The notes under the pieces were generated by a model. It saw only the letters and a list, made by a program, of their open reading frames with translations, did not search any database and was not told the DNA's origin. 7,273 bases of DNA from Alphaproteobacteria bacterium (GTDB lineage: Bacteria > Pseudomonadota > Alphaproteobacteria > BOG-932 > Roseiterribacteraceae). The stretch lies in assembly GCA_903970575.1 (NCBI GenBank), contig CAJCJC010000270.1:1-7273 (forward strand). The letters run 5' to 3'. Every line of letters begins with the position of its first letter. Position 1 is the first letter of the stretch. A program made the translations under genes and the position numbers. Positions 6,308 through 7,273 of this stretch are shown piece after piece.

Positions 6308-7273
6308 ATGCCCAAGGCGATTATCCTCGGCTGCGCGGGGCCGAGCTTGAGCGAGGCGGAGCGCCGATTCTTCGGACAAGCCGAGCCTTACGGCTTTATC
6401 CTGTTCAAGCGCAATATCGTGAGCCCGGCGCAAGTGCTTGGCTTGGTTCAGGCATTACGAGAGAGCGTCGGCCGCGCCGACGCCCCTATTCTTATCGACC
6501 AGGAAGGCGGCCGTGTGGCAAGGCTGGGTCCCCCACATTGGCCTTCTCTGCCGCCGGCCCGAAAAATCGGGCAGTTAGCCGAGCGAAACGCGGGCGCCGG
6601 CATCGCCGCCGCGCGCGCGCTCGGGCGGGTTATCGGCGCCATGCTGGCGCCAATCGGGATCGATGTCGCCTGCGCTCCCGTCGCAGATCTGTTGTTGCCT
6701 GAAACACATGGCGTTATCGGCGACAGGGCTTTTTCATCGGACCCGAAATTGGTCGGGGCTCTGGCTATGGCCCTGGCCAGAGGGTTGCGTGACGCAGGCG
6801 TGACGCCCATCGTCAAGCATATCCCCGGTCATGGCCGCGCGACGGCCGACAGCCACCTCGACTTGCCACGCATCGCCACGGCGGCGGCGGCGCTTGAAGC
6901 CAGCGATTTCGCGGCGTTTAGAACAGCAGCTTCGATTCCCTGGGCGATGGTCGCCCATTGCGTCTACGAGGCCTACGACGCGGCGTATCCGGCTTCCATT
7001 TCAGCCAGCACGATCGGTCGCGCGATCCGGGGCGCGATAGATTACCAGGGCGTGTTGATCGCCGACGATATCGGCATGAAGGCCCTTAGCGAATCGGTCG
7101 CGGAGAACGCCATGGCGACGCTTGCGGCGGGATGCGATCTGACGCTCCATTGTTCGGGCGATCTCGAAGAAATGCAGATTATCGCGCCAGTCGTGGGTTC
7201 ATTGACCGAGGCCGCGCGCCAGCGTTTGGAAAGCGCGGGCGCATGGATGCGGCGGGACAGGGCGGATTTCGAC
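6308..7273 (+). CDS. nagZ: Beta-N-acetylhexosaminidase NagZ, 3' end outside window
   Basis: NagZ is a cytoplasmic family 3 glycoside hydrolase that removes N-acetylglucosamine from anhydro-muropeptides during cell-wall recycling; in some bacteria its product induces AmpC beta-lactamase. The frame is open from ATG 6308 to the last base, 322 residues, close to the usual full length, so little is missing. Key motifs are DQEGGRVARL (D64 onward), VIGDRAF (R140), the NagZ signature KHIPGHGRATADSH at 170-183, whose D181-H183 pair corresponds to the unusual Asp-His acid/base dyad, and ADDIGM at 252-257 holding the nucleophile aspartate (D253 or D254). No signal peptide is present, as expected. It begins 16 bp after the SPOR gene without a strong Shine-Dalgarno, probably in the same operon. 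The continuation to the right is likely scpA by usual alphaproteobacterial order, which is not visible here. Confidence 0.94.
   Translation, partial: MPKAIILGCAGPSLSEAERRFFGQAEPYGFILFKRNIVSPAQVLGLVQALRESVGRADAPILIDQEGGRVARLGPPHWPSLPPARKIGQLAERNAGAGIAAARALGRVIGAMLAPIGIDVACAPVADLLLPETHGVIGDRAFSSDPKLVGALAMALARGLRDAGVTPIVKHIPGHGRATADSHLDLPRIATAAAALEASDFAAFRTAASIPWAMVAHCVYEAYDAAYPASISASTIGRAIRGAIDYQGVLIADDIGMKALSESVAENAMATLAAGCDLTLHCSGDLEEMQIIAPVVGSLTEAARQRLESAGAWMRRDRADFD

Noticed and set aside
1..7273. Possible undescribed system, island or mobile element
   Set aside because: All genes but one small lipoprotein are recognisable housekeeping genes in a familiar order; no transposase, integrase, CRISPR repeat, tRNA or composition break was seen.

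Overview
This window reads as ordinary chromosome of a GC-rich alphaproteobacterium, most likely a sphingomonad (Sphingomonadales). The evidence is the protein style (an IlvD tail ending in ETHVYADI, and the RAPYACDPARSRGRL opening of the dGTPase-like protein) and the gene order dgt, argS, SPOR-domain gene, nagZ, which I recall as a conserved alphaproteobacterial neighbourhood that usually continues into scpA, scpB and tat genes. The taxonomic call is from memory of the families, not from a search.

Left part (1-1067, + strand): the last 231 residues of dihydroxy-acid dehydratase (ilvD, branched-chain amino acid synthesis), whose 3' end overlaps a small gene for a predicted lipoprotein of unknown function. 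Middle (1071-2225, - strand): erpA, an A-type iron-sulfur carrier, followed by xth, an exonuclease III-type AP endonuclease. The two are transcribed towards the lipoprotein gene and end only 3 bp from it. They lie in the same reading frame, and xth begins at a TTG nine bases after the erpA stop.

Right part (2373-7273, + strand): after a 147-bp divergent intergenic region, four tightly packed genes run to the window edge. They are dgt (dNTP triphosphohydrolase-like HD protein), argS (arginyl-tRNA synthetase), a membrane-anchored SPOR-domain protein with a proline-rich linker and a 15-bp tandem repeat, and nagZ (beta-N-acetylhexosaminidase, cut by the window end). dgt/argS and argS/SPOR both overlap by 4 bp as ATGA, which suggests one transcript with translational coupling. 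Functionally the cluster mixes nucleotide pool control, translation and cell-wall work: SPOR domains bind glycan strands at the septum, and NagZ recycles muropeptides in the cytoplasm.

I found no mobile element, CRISPR, tRNA, rRNA, phage gene or defence-type system. No candidate for a previously undescribed system is supported. The items worth a second look are small: the erpA-xth junction, the overlapping lipoprotein gene, the repeat and polyproline linker of the SPOR protein, and weak symmetric elements in the erpA/dgt divergent region.
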